Positions 37,970 to 47,051 of a DNA stretch of 64,000 nucleotides are shown here, piece by piece. Source of the stretch: an uncultured Alphaproteobacteria bacterium (GTDB taxonomy: Bacteria; Pseudomonadota; Alphaproteobacteria; Rhodobacterales; Rhodobacteraceae); assembly GCA_902611605.1 (NCBI GenBank), contig CACMAH010000003.1, positions 1 to 64,000 of the forward strand, in the 5' to 3' direction. Position numbers and translations under genes: made by a program. A model generated the notes under the pieces. That model searched no databases. It was not told the origin of the DNA and saw nothing but the letters and a program-made list of their open reading frames with translations. The stretch's first letter is position 1. Every line of letters begins with the position of its first letter.

Positions 37970-38314
37970 ATGTCAAAAATACTTGAATATATGCCTATAC
38001 CTGATGATAAAATTGAACAATTTAAATCACTTATAAAAAAGACACATGGTGATCCAAAGTGGATGAAAGAACATGCAAAAAGAACAGGAATTAAATCAAT
38101 AGATGCATTTTTTGCAGATTTACCCACTGGAAAAGCTATGATTGTAGTTCGAGATCCTGCTGAAAGTTTAGAAAATTGGATGAAAAGTGATCATCCAGAT
38201 GATAAAGGACATCTTGAGGAAGCTATGAGAATATTTGGAATGACCAAAGAAGATTTAGAGTCATCTGATCAAGAATTGAAATTTGAACATGTAGTAAGTT
38301 ATGAGAGTAGTTAG
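37970..38314 (+). CDS. small protein, paralogue of 56105-56449
   Basis: 114 residues, soluble. Segments ILEYMPIPDDKIEQFKSLIK, PTGKAMIVVRDPAESLENWM and ELKFEHVVSYESS suggest a small alpha/beta fold of the dimeric-barrel kind. A close paralogue of nearly identical length and sequence is at 56105-56449, where it sits inside a split repeat. No family recognised. Function unknown. Confidence 0.55.
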   Translation: MSKILEYMPIPDDKIEQFKSLIKKTHGDPKWMKEHAKRTGIKSIDAFFADLPTGKAMIVVRDPAESLENWMKSDHPDDKGHLEEAMRIFGMTKEDLESSDQELKFEHVVSYESS

Positions 38315-38443
38315 TTATTTCTAAAACTTTGAGATACGTCAGGTATTTTTAATAGACTAATTGCATCCAATTATACCTCAATAACCAAATATTTTGGTAA
38401 ATAAGGGTATAATATAAATATATTTAAATGAAATGGATAAATA

Positions 38444-39727
38444 TTGAAAAATATAAATCATGAATTAGCTAGAAGAATTGCAGGACTAAGGTTATTTTGT
38501 ATCGTAATTTGTGGCATTTGTATGCTTAATTTAATAAGATGGATACTTGCTCCTACCGGTGAAGTATTATTGGTGAATCAAGGTCAAATGATGCTTAACC
38601 TGATTTATGTTATAATAACATTTTCATTTATTTATTTTTTAAATGATAAAAATTATATCTTTATTTCAGCAGCTACTATCATTTTGTTCATACTTTATTA
38701 TTTTACTTTCGAAATATTAAACGATTATGATCGTAGTTTTGCTAATCCAGATAAACTTGGAATTGGAAGGGCACTTGAAACAATACCTTTATTACCTCTG
38801 ACTTTTATTATTTCAGGTATTTTGTTTTTAAGAAAATCCTTATTATTTATTTTCATTGTTTTTTTTACATTTATGTGTGGTCTAAGTGTTTATGAAATAA
38901 TTACTGATAATAGAACTTATTTTTCAAACGACTGGAATACGACTATTTCAGACGGATTTGCTATATATACGCCTGTTTTTGTTGTTTGGTTAAATGTATG
39001 GGTTATAATTTGTATAATATGCATGGCTTCAGTTTATTTAATAGATAGGCTTATGAGAGATGCTATAAGGTTTGAAAAAAGCACTGCCCAATTTGGTAGG
39101 TATTTTTCACCTACAGTAAGAGAAAAAATTCAAGAAATAGATCTTGAAATAAAAGAAGACGAAAATAATAATCAACTAGTAGCTGTAATGTTTACAGACA
39201 TCGATAATTTTACTCAATTATCAGAAAAAATGTCTTCAAAAGAAATTATTGAATTACTTTCAGAATATCAAGATAGGATGATAAAACCAATATTTAAAAA
39301 TTCTGGAACAGTTGATAAATTTATTGGAGATTCTGTAATGGCAACATTTGGAACACCTATAAGTCAAGGTAATGATGCACAAAATGCATTTGATTGTGCA
39401 AGAGAAATGCAAATAGCAATGAGACAATGGGCTAAAGAAAGAAAAGACAAAAATTTGGCGGAAATCACCCATAGAATAGGAATTCATTTTGGTAATTGTG
39501 TTGTTGGCAATATTGGAAATGAGGATAGAAAAGAATTTACTGTAATAGGTGATGTTGTAAATGTAGCAAACAGGGTTTGTGATATTTGTAAAGAGCTTAA
39601 CGCTGAAATTTTAATAACGGAAACTTTAAAAAATAGATTAAATGAGGAAATTAATTCTGAAGTGATTAAGGAGCATCCCATACGTGGAAGAGAAGACAAA
39701 ATTACTTTATACAAAATCCAAATTTAA
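38444..39727 (+). CDS. membrane-anchored class III adenylate cyclase
   Basis: 427 residues from TTG (38444); no upstream ATG is in frame. Six membrane helices fill residues 15-205, followed by a short linker (FEKSTAQFGRYFSPTVREKI) and a cyclase domain from about 240. Catalytic residues are present: Asp in MFTDIDNFTQ and FIGDSVMATF, Lys in VDKFIGD, Thr in FTVIGD, and Asn/Arg in NVANR. This is again the Lys-Thr (class IIIb) pattern. The six-helix part resembles an MASE-like sensory domain without known ligand. Confidence 0.88.
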   Translation: MKNINHELARRIAGLRLFCIVICGICMLNLIRWILAPTGEVLLVNQGQMMLNLIYVIITFSFIYFLNDKNYIFISAATIILFILYYFTFEILNDYDRSFANPDKLGIGRALETIPLLPLTFIISGILFLRKSLLFIFIVFFTFMCGLSVYEIITDNRTYFSNDWNTTISDGFAIYTPVFVVWLNVWVIICIICMASVYLIDRLMRDAIRFEKSTAQFGRYFSPTVREKIQEIDLEIKEDENNNQLVAVMFTDIDNFTQLSEKMSSKEIIELLSEYQDRMIKPIFKNSGTVDKFIGDSVMATFGTPISQGNDAQNAFDCAREMQIAMRQWAKERKDKNLAEITHRIGIHFGNCVVGNIGNEDRKEFTVIGDVVNVANRVCDICKELNAEILITETLKNRLNEEINSEVIKEHPIRGREDKITLYKIQI

Positions 39728-39847
39728 AATTAATAGATTTAAAATAACTATTAATTATAATATCTTGAAATATTTAGGTGCTTTATATATAGCAATGTTT
39801 GATCATCATAAGTTATAAATAAAATACAAAAAAAATTATTATTCTAA

Positions 39848-40270
39848 AACCAAAATTTGTGAGCAGTAGTACTTGCTAATGATAGGGTGGTTTTGGGTTG
39901 CCCTCAAGGACATGTCTTAGATATGATTGAATTCTATGACATGTGTGACATCTTAATAAGAAAAATTAAAATCGTGCCACTTTTAACCCCTTAAACAATA
40001 AAATAGAAAATAGAATCCCTTATTTAATGGCTTAAATTACTTATATTATTAATTAGAAAAAGTATCGATTATTCTATGTACTAATTAGCTACAGACTCAG
40101 TATTTTCACAAACCCAATAAAACAAGGGGTTAAGTGTTTACTACAGTTTCATTGCTCACAGCAATAATCTTTGGTTCATTTAAAATTCTCCACCTTTTGT
40201 CCACCTTGTATCTCTTCTAGAGTGTCAACCATCTTCTTATCATGCTTGTCAAAAAAGTGAGCATAACTAT
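39848..40270 (+). repeat. dispersed repeat, long copy with integrase remnant
   Basis: AAAATTTGTGAGCAGTAGTA, core GTGGTTTTGGGTTGCCCTCA, right half with GGACATGTCTTAG, then the long tail (ATTAGAAAAAGTATCGATT region) and a C-terminal integrase fragment on the minus strand. Confidence 0.85.
40176..40265 (-). pseudogene. tyrosine recombinase C-terminal remnant
   Basis: An open minus-strand frame encodes YAHFFDKHDKKMVDTLEEIQ followed by GGQKVENFK and a stop. YAHFF is the usual context of the catalytic Tyr of a phage-type integrase; the rest of the enzyme is missing upstream. Confidence 0.75.
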
Positions 40271-40347
40271 ATAATAAATTTTTTAACTTTAGTAAATCAA
40301 TCCTAATCCATAAAAGATGAAATATTATAAAACTTAGAAGGTAATTT

Positions 40348-42198
40348 ATGGCCTCTGAAAATATTAAGAGAAAGATTGCGGTAATTTTTGCCACAGATGT
40401 TGTTGGATACAGTACATCAATGGAGGCAAACGAGGTTCAAACTTTAAAAAATTTAAAGTCGTGCAAAAAAATCTTAGAAGATTTATTTTTACAGCATGAT
40501 GGACATGTATTTAATACTGCTGGTGATTCAGTTTTAGCGGAATTTTCAAGTGCTGTTTCTGCTGTGGTTTGTGCGTCTGAGTTTCAGAAATTGATAAGAG
40601 AAAGAAATAATTCTGTAGGAAATTCCCAAAAAATGGAATTTCGCATAGGGATTAATATGGGAGATGTCGTTAAAGAAGATGGAAATTTATACGGTGAAGG
40701 AGTTAATATTGCTGCAAGGTTAGAAGCACTATCAAAGCCAAATGGAATTTGCTTATCTAAAAATATTTATGAATTAGTTAAAACAAAAACAAACTTTTCT
40801 TTTGATGACTTAGGTGAGCAAAAGATGAAAAATACTTTAGTTCACGCTTTTGATTTAAACACTGGAAATAACATAAGTAAATCAAGAAGAAAAAAAACAA
40901 AAACAATAAAATTAGTACCAATTTTTTCAATATTTTGTTTTTTTCTAATTTTTTTGATTGGATATTTTCTTATTTCAAACAATAGAAATGGAGTAATTGA
41001 TGATGAAAAAATAATTGCAGTAATGCCATTTATCAATTCAGGTGGTGATAGTTCTCAGGATTATTTTGTTGATGGTTTAACTGAAGATTTAATTATTGAT
41101 TTATCCAAAATTGGCGCTTTTTCTGTTATTTCTAGAAATTCAGTTTTTTACTATAAAGGCAAAGAATATTCTGATAAAGAAGTTGCTAAAACTCTAAATG
41201 TAGACTTTCTTTTAAAGGGAAATGCTCGTCTTAGAGGTGATTTAATACGGCTTAATATTGAACTAGTAAATAGTAAGACTGGGAGTAATATATGGGCCGA
41301 AAGGTTTGAAGAGCCTAAAGAAGAAATTTTTAGTCTTCAAGATTCTTTAGTGATCAACATAGTGGAACAACTATCTGTTAAACTAACAGACAAAGAAGAA
41401 AAGAAAATCATAAATACAAAAGTGCCAAAACTTAATGCTTATGATGTCTATAAACAGGGACTAGCAAGTCAAGATAGATCTGAAGCTCGTGAATTTTATC
41501 AAAAGGCAATAAATATAGATCCTACTTTTGGAAGGGCTTATGGATCTATGGCTATAAGCCTCGCATTTGATTATGCAAATGCAAATCGGCAATCTTTAAC
41601 AAGTGCGGAAAAGGATATTTTAAAAAACGAAGCTATTAATTATGCAAAAAAAGCGATTAAACTTAATCCGGATGAAGCACATAGTTACTTTTCATTAGCT
41701 TTTATTTATGGAAATGCTAAAATGATCGATAAATCTAAAGAGCAAAATGAAAAAGCATTAGATCTTGAACCAGAAAATCTGTTAGCTTTACAAATGAAAG
41801 CAACTAACCAAATAAATGATGGATTTTTTGAAGATGGACTTACAACTTTTCAAAAAGTTAGAAAAATTGATCCATTATTTCCTATATTTGTTTTACAAGG
41901 AGAAGCTAGAGCATATTTGGCTTTTGCTGAATTTGAAAAAGCTTTCAATCTTAGTGAAGAAGCTTTAGTTAGAAATCCAAGATCAACAACTGCAATGTTG
42001 AATTATATAGTTTCTGCTTGGAAACTTGGTAAGAAGGAAGATGCTAAATGGCAAATGGAAGAATTAAGATTAAATAATAATAATTTATTTTTAAACAAAA
42101 ATGATTTTGTAACAACAATAAACAGTTATCCCTGGCATCCAGTAAATAAAGATTTAATAATTTCAGTATATGATGAGATAATTGAAGATGGCTCTTAG
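40348..42198 (+). CDS. class III cyclase with TolB-like and TPR domains
   Basis: 616 residues. Cyclase domain (10-170): ATDVVGYSTSMEANEVQ, FNTAGDSVLAEF with the metal-binding Asp, and GEGVNIAARLEALS. The purine-specifying Lys and Asp/Thr positions are both Asn, as in a group of rhizobial-type cyclases. A membrane helix at about 188-208 leads to a TolB/FlgO-like region (IIAVMPFINSGGD, DGLTEDLIIDLSKI) and tetratricopeptide repeats (360-600). The same design is encoded at 56715-58547. Likely a membrane cyclase with an extracytoplasmic interaction module. Confidence 0.88.
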   Translation: MASENIKRKIAVIFATDVVGYSTSMEANEVQTLKNLKSCKKILEDLFLQHDGHVFNTAGDSVLAEFSSAVSAVVCASEFQKLIRERNNSVGNSQKMEFRIGINMGDVVKEDGNLYGEGVNIAARLEALSKPNGICLSKNIYELVKTKTNFSFDDLGEQKMKNTLVHAFDLNTGNNISKSRRKKTKTIKLVPIFSIFCFFLIFLIGYFLISNNRNGVIDDEKIIAVMPFINSGGDSSQDYFVDGLTEDLIIDLSKIGAFSVISRNSVFYYKGKEYSDKEVAKTLNVDFLLKGNARLRGDLIRLNIELVNSKTGSNIWAERFEEPKEEIFSLQDSLVINIVEQLSVKLTDKEEKKIINTKVPKLNAYDVYKQGLASQDRSEAREFYQKAINIDPTFGRAYGSMAISLAFDYANANRQSLTSAEKDILKNEAINYAKKAIKLNPDEAHSYFSLAFIYGNAKMIDKSKEQNEKALDLEPENLLALQMKATNQINDGFFEDGLTTFQKVRKIDPLFPIFVLQGEARAYLAFAEFEKAFNLSEEALVRNPRSTTAMLNYIVSAWKLGKKEDAKWQMEELRLNNNNLFLNKNDFVTTINSYPWHPVNKDLIISVYDEIIEDGS

Positions 42199-42245
42199 TT
42201 AAAAATAATTTTAATCTTTATCTCTTTTTACTTTATAGAATAATT

Positions 42246-42348
42246 ATTATGGTAGTACTTGCTAAATAATAGACTATGGTTTTTGGGGTACCCACGAGGA
42301 TATGTCTTAGGGATTTATGTTATGTTTGTTATATTCAAACGAAAATAT
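42246..42348 (+). repeat. dispersed repeat, short copy with left edge trimmed
   Basis: GGTAGTACTTGCTAAATAAT then GACTATGGTTTTTGGGGTAC and CGAGGATATGTCTTAGGG, with tail TGTTATATTCAAACGAAAAT. The first fifteen bases of the usual left half are missing. Confidence 0.8.
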
Positions 42349-42398
42349 AAATCTTGAAACTCTTCGATTTTTTTGAAAAGCTTTCAGTTTATATTTTA

Positions 42399-42758
42399 TC
42401 AATCTTCTATTTTTACAGGTTTCCCATGTGGTGTATTATTAAAAGCATTTTCCCACTTTTTTTTAAAGATGGAAATTGATTTTTTATTGCCTAACTTTTT
42501 ATTAATAATCAACTCTTCTAAAGCATTTAACCAACAGATATAATATCTATCATCCAAAGTGACTTCATTGAAGTTAAATAAATTTTCAAGTTTCAAATGT
42601 TTCCCCAATAAATTAGTAAATTCAAACCATGAAAAATATCCTATTTCAGACATATGAACTGTAATTGCAAACAATTGTCCCTGCCAGGGCGCAAGAAAAA
42701 CAGAAGCATCTTTATTTTGTTTAATAAATGGTAAATTGGAATAAGTATTTTTTATCAT
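42399..42758 (-). CDS. nitrile hydratase accessory (activator) protein
   Basis: 119 residues. VFLAPWQGQLFAITVHMSEIG then YFSWFEFTNLLGKHLK and YYICWLNALEELI match the small activator that inserts the metal into nitrile hydratase and resembles the beta-subunit N-terminus. Only one Cys is present, as in self-subunit-swapping activators for cobalt enzymes. Third gene of the alpha-beta-activator operon, 8 bases past the beta gene. Confidence 0.85.
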   Translation of the reverse strand: MIKNTYSNLPFIKQNKDASVFLAPWQGQLFAITVHMSEIGYFSWFEFTNLLGKHLKLENLFNFNEVTLDDRYYICWLNALEELIINKKLGNKKSISIFKKKWENAFNNTPHGKPVKIED

Positions 42759-42766
42759 AAATTGGT

Positions 42767-43501
42767 TTAAGTTTGTTTTTTAAAATATGGCTCCCATAAA
42801 TCTAAACATATAATATCATGAGAGCTTTCATTCTCTGAGGGCCACAATTCAGAGAAATTGAATTCAATTGTATAAAGAGGTAGAGGTTTTTCTCCAAAAG
42901 AGTGAGCATTTGTATCAGGAAACACGTGTATGCCTCTATACTTAGTGACAACTCCTTTTTTACCCATGGCGTATGAAGGTAATCTTGTATGACCTCCTTG
43001 AATTGTATTAGGGTTTTTTAAAACAGTCCTAACCAAGTCCCCTTTTTTAAATGCAGGTTTAATATTTATTTTTCTAGATGATGAAGAACCAATTGATAAA
43101 TCCTTTTTTACATTTTGTGATAGCCATGCCCTTTTATCTAATTTAAAAGATTTGTTTAGGTAATTTTGACTATTTTTGTCATCAACTAGTTTTGAAAATC
43201 TAATAATCTCTTTTAAAGAAACTATTTTTTTATAAATTAGAAGATTTACAAGAGATGCTATCCATCTCTCATAATATGAAAAATTTTTATAATCTTTTGG
43301 TGGCAAACATTCTCTTGCATGCCTACTTTCATCTAATGTCCATTCCCCTAAAGAGCCTGAAGCTAGAGTTATTGCCAATGCTTTAGCATGCCAAGAATAT
43401 TTAAAAACATATTCATCATCGATAAAATCACCTTCAGAATCTAAGGAAACAGGTATTTCCCCATATTCATAAGATCCTCCCATGTCATGAACTCTCTTCA
43501 T
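42767..43501 (-). CDS. nthB: nitrile hydratase beta subunit
   Basis: 244 residues. It opens with [17 protein letters not shown] and ends with the SH3-like barrel [38 protein letters not shown] and [20 protein letters not shown], all diagnostic of the beta subunit. It pairs with alpha to hydrate nitriles to amides. It overlaps the alpha gene by 4 bases and is followed by the activator gene. Confidence 0.94.
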   Translation of the reverse strand: MKRVHDMGGSYEYGEIPVSLDSEGDFIDDEYVFKYSWHAKALAITLASGSLGEWTLDESRHARECLPPKDYKNFSYYERWIASLVNLLIYKKIVSLKEIIRFSKLVDDKNSQNYLNKSFKLDKRAWLSQNVKKDLSIGSSSSRKINIKPAFKKGDLVRTVLKNPNTIQGGHTRLPSYAMGKKGVVTKYRGIHVFPDTNAHSFGEKPLPLYTIEFNFSELWPSENESSHDIICLDLWEPYFKKQT

Positions 43502-44169
43502 TTGTAAACTTTAGGTAAACCTGTACCTATCATCGAATTTCTAGTTACAAGCTTAGATAGTTCCTCTTCATTTAACCTTTCAGTATTATTTGGACGCTGA
43601 GGCAAAACTAAATATCTCAATTCTGAAGTGGAATCCCATACCTTAATTATTTTGTTACTATCAATTTTCAATCCAAACTCTTCTAAAACTTTCCTTGGTT
43701 CTCTTACAGTTCTAGCTCTATATTCATCACTCTTATACCAAGATGGAGGAATACCTAGTACTGGCCAAGGATAGCAACTACATAAAGTACACACTATTAT
43801 ATTGTGTATTTTTTCTGTATTTTCTACTACAATGATATTTTCACCTTGTCTCCCTGTAAATCCAAGTTCTGCTATTGCTGAAGTAGCGTTTGTTATGAGC
43901 CTTTTTTTATATTCATTATCAGTCCATGCTTTTGCTATAACTTTTGCTCCATTTTGTGGACCAATTTTATTTTCGTAAAGATCTATTATCTCTTCAATAG
44001 AATCAGGATCAATCAAACCTTTGCTTAGTAACAGTGATTCAATGGTTTTAACCCTCAATTCTGGATCAGAAGGTAATAAATTATGATGATTATGATGATT
44101 ATTATTTTTAACTTTTCCCATTTGCATTCTTCTAAGATTACCTGGAAATGATAAATTAGAGGTTAACAC
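43498..44169 (-). CDS. nthA: nitrile hydratase alpha subunit, cobalt type
   Basis: 223 residues. The metal site [14 protein letters not shown] gives Cys127, Cys130 and Cys132 with Thr in the third position, the mark of cobalt (not iron) enzymes. Other family blocks are [13 protein letters not shown] and [20 protein letters not shown] His-rich stretch (NNNHHNHHN) near residues 22-30 precedes the family start and may help hold metal. It hydrates nitriles such as those from algal or amino-acid metabolism. First gene of the operon, flanked by repeat copies. Confidence 0.95.
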   Translation of the reverse strand: MLTSNLSFPGNLRRMQMGKVKNNNHHNHHNLLPSDPELRVKTIESLLLSKGLIDPDSIEEIIDLYENKIGPQNGAKVIAKAWTDNEYKKRLITNATSAIAELGFTGRQGENIIVVENTEKIHNIIVCTLCSCYPWPVLGIPPSWYKSDEYRARTVREPRKVLEEFGLKIDSNKIIKVWDSTSELRYLVLPQRPNNTERLNEEELSKLVTRNSMIGTGLPKVYK

Positions 44170-44275
44170 TTCTCATCGAATATAACTAGTTAAAATTATC
44201 CAAATTTCTAATATACTTTTAAAATATTAAGTCAAATATTCAGATACTTTTGATTATCATAAAACTAAATATATA

Positions 44276-44690
44276 AGACCTATTACTTACTAACAATAAG
44301 CAATGGTTTTTGGGGTGCCCTCAAGGATATGTCTTAAGGGTGGGTGACATGTATGACATGAGTAACATATAAAGAATAAAAATCTAAATCGTGCCACTTT
44401 TTACCCCTTATATTGGAAAATAGAAAATAAAAAACCACTTATTTATATGGCTTAAATTAGGTATTTTCCTCATTGGATAGGGTATCGATTAATCTTTGTA
44501 CTAGTTGACTGTATTTATCAGAATTTACATTACCCCAATAAAAAATGGCTTAAAGTGTTGTCATTTATATCATAAGTCTTAGTAATAACCTATGGTTCAT
44601 TTAAAATTCTCCACCTTTTGTCCACCTTGTATCTTTTCAAGAGTATCTACCATCTTCTTATCGTGATTATCAAAGAAGTGAGCATAGTAG
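44276..44690 (+). repeat. dispersed repeat, long copy with integrase remnant
   Basis: TATTACTTACTAACAATAAG, core CAATGGTTTTTGGGGTGCCC, right half TCAAGGATATGTCTTAAGGG, then the tail (GGCTTAAATTAGGTATTTTC, ATTGGATAGGGTATCGATT) and an integrase C-terminus on the minus strand. Confidence 0.88.
44597..44686 (-). pseudogene. tyrosine recombinase C-terminal remnant
   Basis: On the minus strand: YAHFFDNHDKKMVDTLEKIQ, then GGQKVENFK and a TGA. One residue each differs from the fragments at 40176 and 58997, showing independent drift of the same ancestral tail. Confidence 0.75.
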
Positions 44691-44761
44691 GTAATGTTCT
44701 GAAACAAATTTGTATTATAAATATGTTGAAAAGAATTTAAAATTATTGTAGTTATCATTTC

Positions 44762-44835
44762 GTTGCAGGGGGGAACAACACGCAGAACCTAGACTTGGGT
44801 AGTCACTGCAACACCAGCTTTTTTAAAAAAGTAAT
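44762..44835 (+). ncRNA. candidate structured leader RNA upstream of the SMR gene
   Basis: A 7-bp stem GTTGCAG/CTGCAAC closes a compact segment with GGGGGGAAC, ACGCAGAACCT, and the small hairpin GACT-TGGGT-AGTC; a T-run follows (CAGCTTTTTT). It is conspicuously GC-rich in an AT-rich gap and lies about 75 bases upstream of a small transporter gene, so a riboswitch-like leader is plausible. GAACCT plus TGGGTA recalls the 3' side of the TPP riboswitch, but the CTGAGA box is missing. Confidence 0.4.
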
Positions 44836-44908
44836 AATTTTTTAATTGCCATAAATTAGCAAAGTAATATTATTTTCTTAACTTTACCAATAAGAGACCT
44901 AATTTAAT

Positions 44909-45250
44909 TTGTTTAAAAGTATATTTCCATATTTAGTACTAATAATAGCAGTAATATGTGGAACTGCATCTAATTCTTTTGCAAATAGTGCAAATGGTTT
45001 TACTAAACTAGTTCCTTCAATCTACAGTATTATAACTATCATATTATGTATGTACCTATTGTCTCAAGTAATGAAATTCCTTCCAGTAGGTATTACTTAT
45101 GCCACGTTTGCTGGGTTATGTATTATTGGAACTTCTTTTGTTGGAATAATAAAGTTTAGTCAAATACCTAGCTTTTCAACAATAATAGGTTTGATGCTTA
45201 TAATATTAGGTGTTTTAATAGTAAATTTATTAGGTAATGACCATATCTGA
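44909..45250 (+). CDS. SMR-family small membrane transporter
   Basis: 113 residues (TTG start) with four membrane helices. Helix 3-4 pattern LPVGITYATFAGLCIIGTS with VGIIKF and SFSTIIGLMLIILGVLIVNL matches EmrE/SugE-like SMR proteins, although the membrane Glu of helix 1 is not obvious (AVICGTASNSFANS instead). Substrates of the family include quaternary amines and guanidinium. Preceded by a candidate structured RNA. Confidence 0.7.
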   Translation: MFKSIFPYLVLIIAVICGTASNSFANSANGFTKLVPSIYSIITIILCMYLLSQVMKFLPVGITYATFAGLCIIGTSFVGIIKFSQIPSFSTIIGLMLIILGVLIVNLLGNDHI

Positions 45251-45434
45251 ATAACGGGCCATTTTTAAAAAATTACAAGAAGGATATTTCTTTAAACTTG
45301 GAAAAGAGTTGTGAGTAAATAACTATTATAACCAACAAAGTTATATGTTTTGAATTTTAGGTAGAATATTTTTTTAATAAATATAATCTATTTATGCTTA
45401 GTAAGCTTTATTGTAATATTCCTTGGAGAAAAAA

Positions 45435-45842
45435 ATGTATATATTTTCTGGTAATTGTTTGTGTGGTAAGGTTAATTATAAGTGTTACGTTGAACCTAAA
45501 TATATATTTAACTGTCACTGTGAAGATTGTCGGCGAGCTACAGGTTCGGTATTTGGTACAAATCTTTTTGTTCCGGAAGATGAAGTAAAAATCTCTGGTA
45601 ATCTTTCTTCTTATTCCCATAGATCTGATAGTGGAAGTACTATGACAAAGATGTTTTGTACTAATTGTGGGTCATTAATGTTTGGAAGAAATAGTGCTAA
45701 AAAGAATATTATGTCAATCAGAGCGGGTACTGTAATCCAATTAGATTTAATTAAACCAGAAATTAATTTATTTATGGATAGTAAAGTTCCATCCACAAGT
45801 ATTGACAACAATATAAAGCAAGCCGCTAGAATGCCGTTATAA
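45435..45842 (+). CDS. GFA-family zinc protein
   Basis: 135 residues from ATG 45435, 6 bases after a TTGGAG ribosome-binding site (an in-frame TTG at 45423 is part of that site). Zinc motifs: SGNCLCGKVNYKC, FNCHCEDCRRATGS and MFCTNCGSLMFG, the full seven-Cys pattern of the GFA fold. Some members act on S-hydroxymethylglutathione; most are undefined. It is followed 12 bases later by a GcvT-like gene, hinting at a link to one-carbon metabolism. Confidence 0.88.
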   Translation: MYIFSGNCLCGKVNYKCYVEPKYIFNCHCEDCRRATGSVFGTNLFVPEDEVKISGNLSSYSHRSDSGSTMTKMFCTNCGSLMFGRNSAKKNIMSIRAGTVIQLDLIKPEINLFMDSKVPSTSIDNNIKQAARMPL

Positions 45843-45854
45843 AACTTAAAAAAT

Positions 45855-47018
45855 ATGAAAAATAAAATAGAAAATAGACGAAATGTAGTTACTTCCCATA
45901 ATGAGCCTGGATTTAACTATGGTTATATAAATTCTCCGTTCATTCAATTTGATTATGCTAGGAATGCTACTTTTCTTGTATATAATGGTCGTCTAATGCC
46001 TATTTCTTTTGAGGACTCCAATCGGATTGATGACTACTGGAGTTTAAGAGAAAATGCAGCGATGTATCCTACCGGAGAATTACCAATAGAAATCAAGGGG
46101 GCAGATTCAGAAAAACTATGTGATAATATATTTACTATGGACATAAAAAAGTTAAAGGTTGGTAGATGTTTGTATGGTATTGCTTGTTATCCTGACGGAG
46201 GTATTATCGTTGACGGAATATTAATGCGTTTGGAACAAGACCTCTTCTGGTATGTTCAAGCTGAAGGTCAAATTTACTCTTGGTTAATAGCTAAATCTGA
46301 AGGTCTTGATGTTAAAATTTCCAACCCAAATATTTGGGTTAATCAGGTTCAAGGACCTTTATCACTTGATATACTTTACGCAGCATGTGATGACTTTAAA
46401 CCTAAGCCGTTTAACTATTTTGATAACGCTAGGGTAATAATTGCAGGTCAGGAAGTAGTAATTTCTAGAACTGGCTTCACTGCTGAAATTGGCTGGGAAT
46501 ACTATGTATCTCCAAAAACTGATACAACTCTACTTTGGAACCATCTAATGTCCGTAGGGGAACAATATGGACTTATTCATAGTGGCCTTGACTCAATGGA
46601 CATTAGAAGAATTGAGGCAGGTATAATGAACTCAGGTTCTGATTTTGATCTCACAATGAACCCCTATCAGGTTGGTCTTGGTAAATTTGTCGATTTAAAT
46701 AAAGATAACTTTATTGGTAAAGCAGCTTTAGAAGAAGTACCCAAAGATAAGTTAATTCTTGGTGTACTTTGTGATAAATCAGAACCTATGGTTTTAGGAA
46801 AAGTTTTGGCTAATGGTAAGAATATTGGCTTTGTAAGTGCGGCTGCTTGGTCTCCTTATCTTAAAAGTGGAATAGGTTATGTGCGTCTAATTAATTCAGA
46901 GCATAAATCTGGGGAAGAAGTTGAAATATATGGAATTGATGGCATAAAATATATTGCTAAACTTATAGAATTACCATTTTACGACAAAGAAAAGAAAATA
47001 CCTCGAGGTCTAAATTAA
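45855..47018 (+). CDS. GcvT-family aminomethyltransferase/demethylase
   Basis: 387 residues, GcvT fold. Motifs: ELPIEIKGADSEKLCDNIFTMD, VGRCLYGIACYPDGGIIVDG, NQVQGPLSLDIL, VISRTGFTAEIGWEYYVSP, RRIEAGIMNSGSDFDLTMNPYQ begins the last block, GLGKFVDLNKDNFIGK and WSPYLKSGIGYV. It probably moves a methyl group from an N- or S-methyl compound to tetrahydrofolate. It lacks the DmdA-specific wording seen in 16724-17881. Neighbours are a GFA protein and a convergent homocysteine methyltransferase, so a methyl-donor route is likely. Confidence 0.85.
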   Translation: MKNKIENRRNVVTSHNEPGFNYGYINSPFIQFDYARNATFLVYNGRLMPISFEDSNRIDDYWSLRENAAMYPTGELPIEIKGADSEKLCDNIFTMDIKKLKVGRCLYGIACYPDGGIIVDGILMRLEQDLFWYVQAEGQIYSWLIAKSEGLDVKISNPNIWVNQVQGPLSLDILYAACDDFKPKPFNYFDNARVIIAGQEVVISRTGFTAEIGWEYYVSPKTDTTLLWNHLMSVGEQYGLIHSGLDSMDIRRIEAGIMNSGSDFDLTMNPYQVGLGKFVDLNKDNFIGKAALEEVPKDKLILGVLCDKSEPMVLGKVLANGKNIGFVSAAAWSPYLKSGIGYVRLINSEHKSGEEVEIYGIDGIKYIAKLIELPFYDKEKKIPRGLN

Positions 47019-47051
47019 TAAAACACAATAATTAAAATTAAAAAATTTTTT

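Noticed and set aside
40176-40394. 72-residue minus-strand protein
   Set aside because: Only the last 29 residues are the integrase tail; the first part is a chance extension into the promoter region of the 40348 gene.
44762-44835. Canonical TPP riboswitch
   Set aside because: The CTGAGA box and the full 3' motif are missing; only GAACCT and TGGGTA agree.
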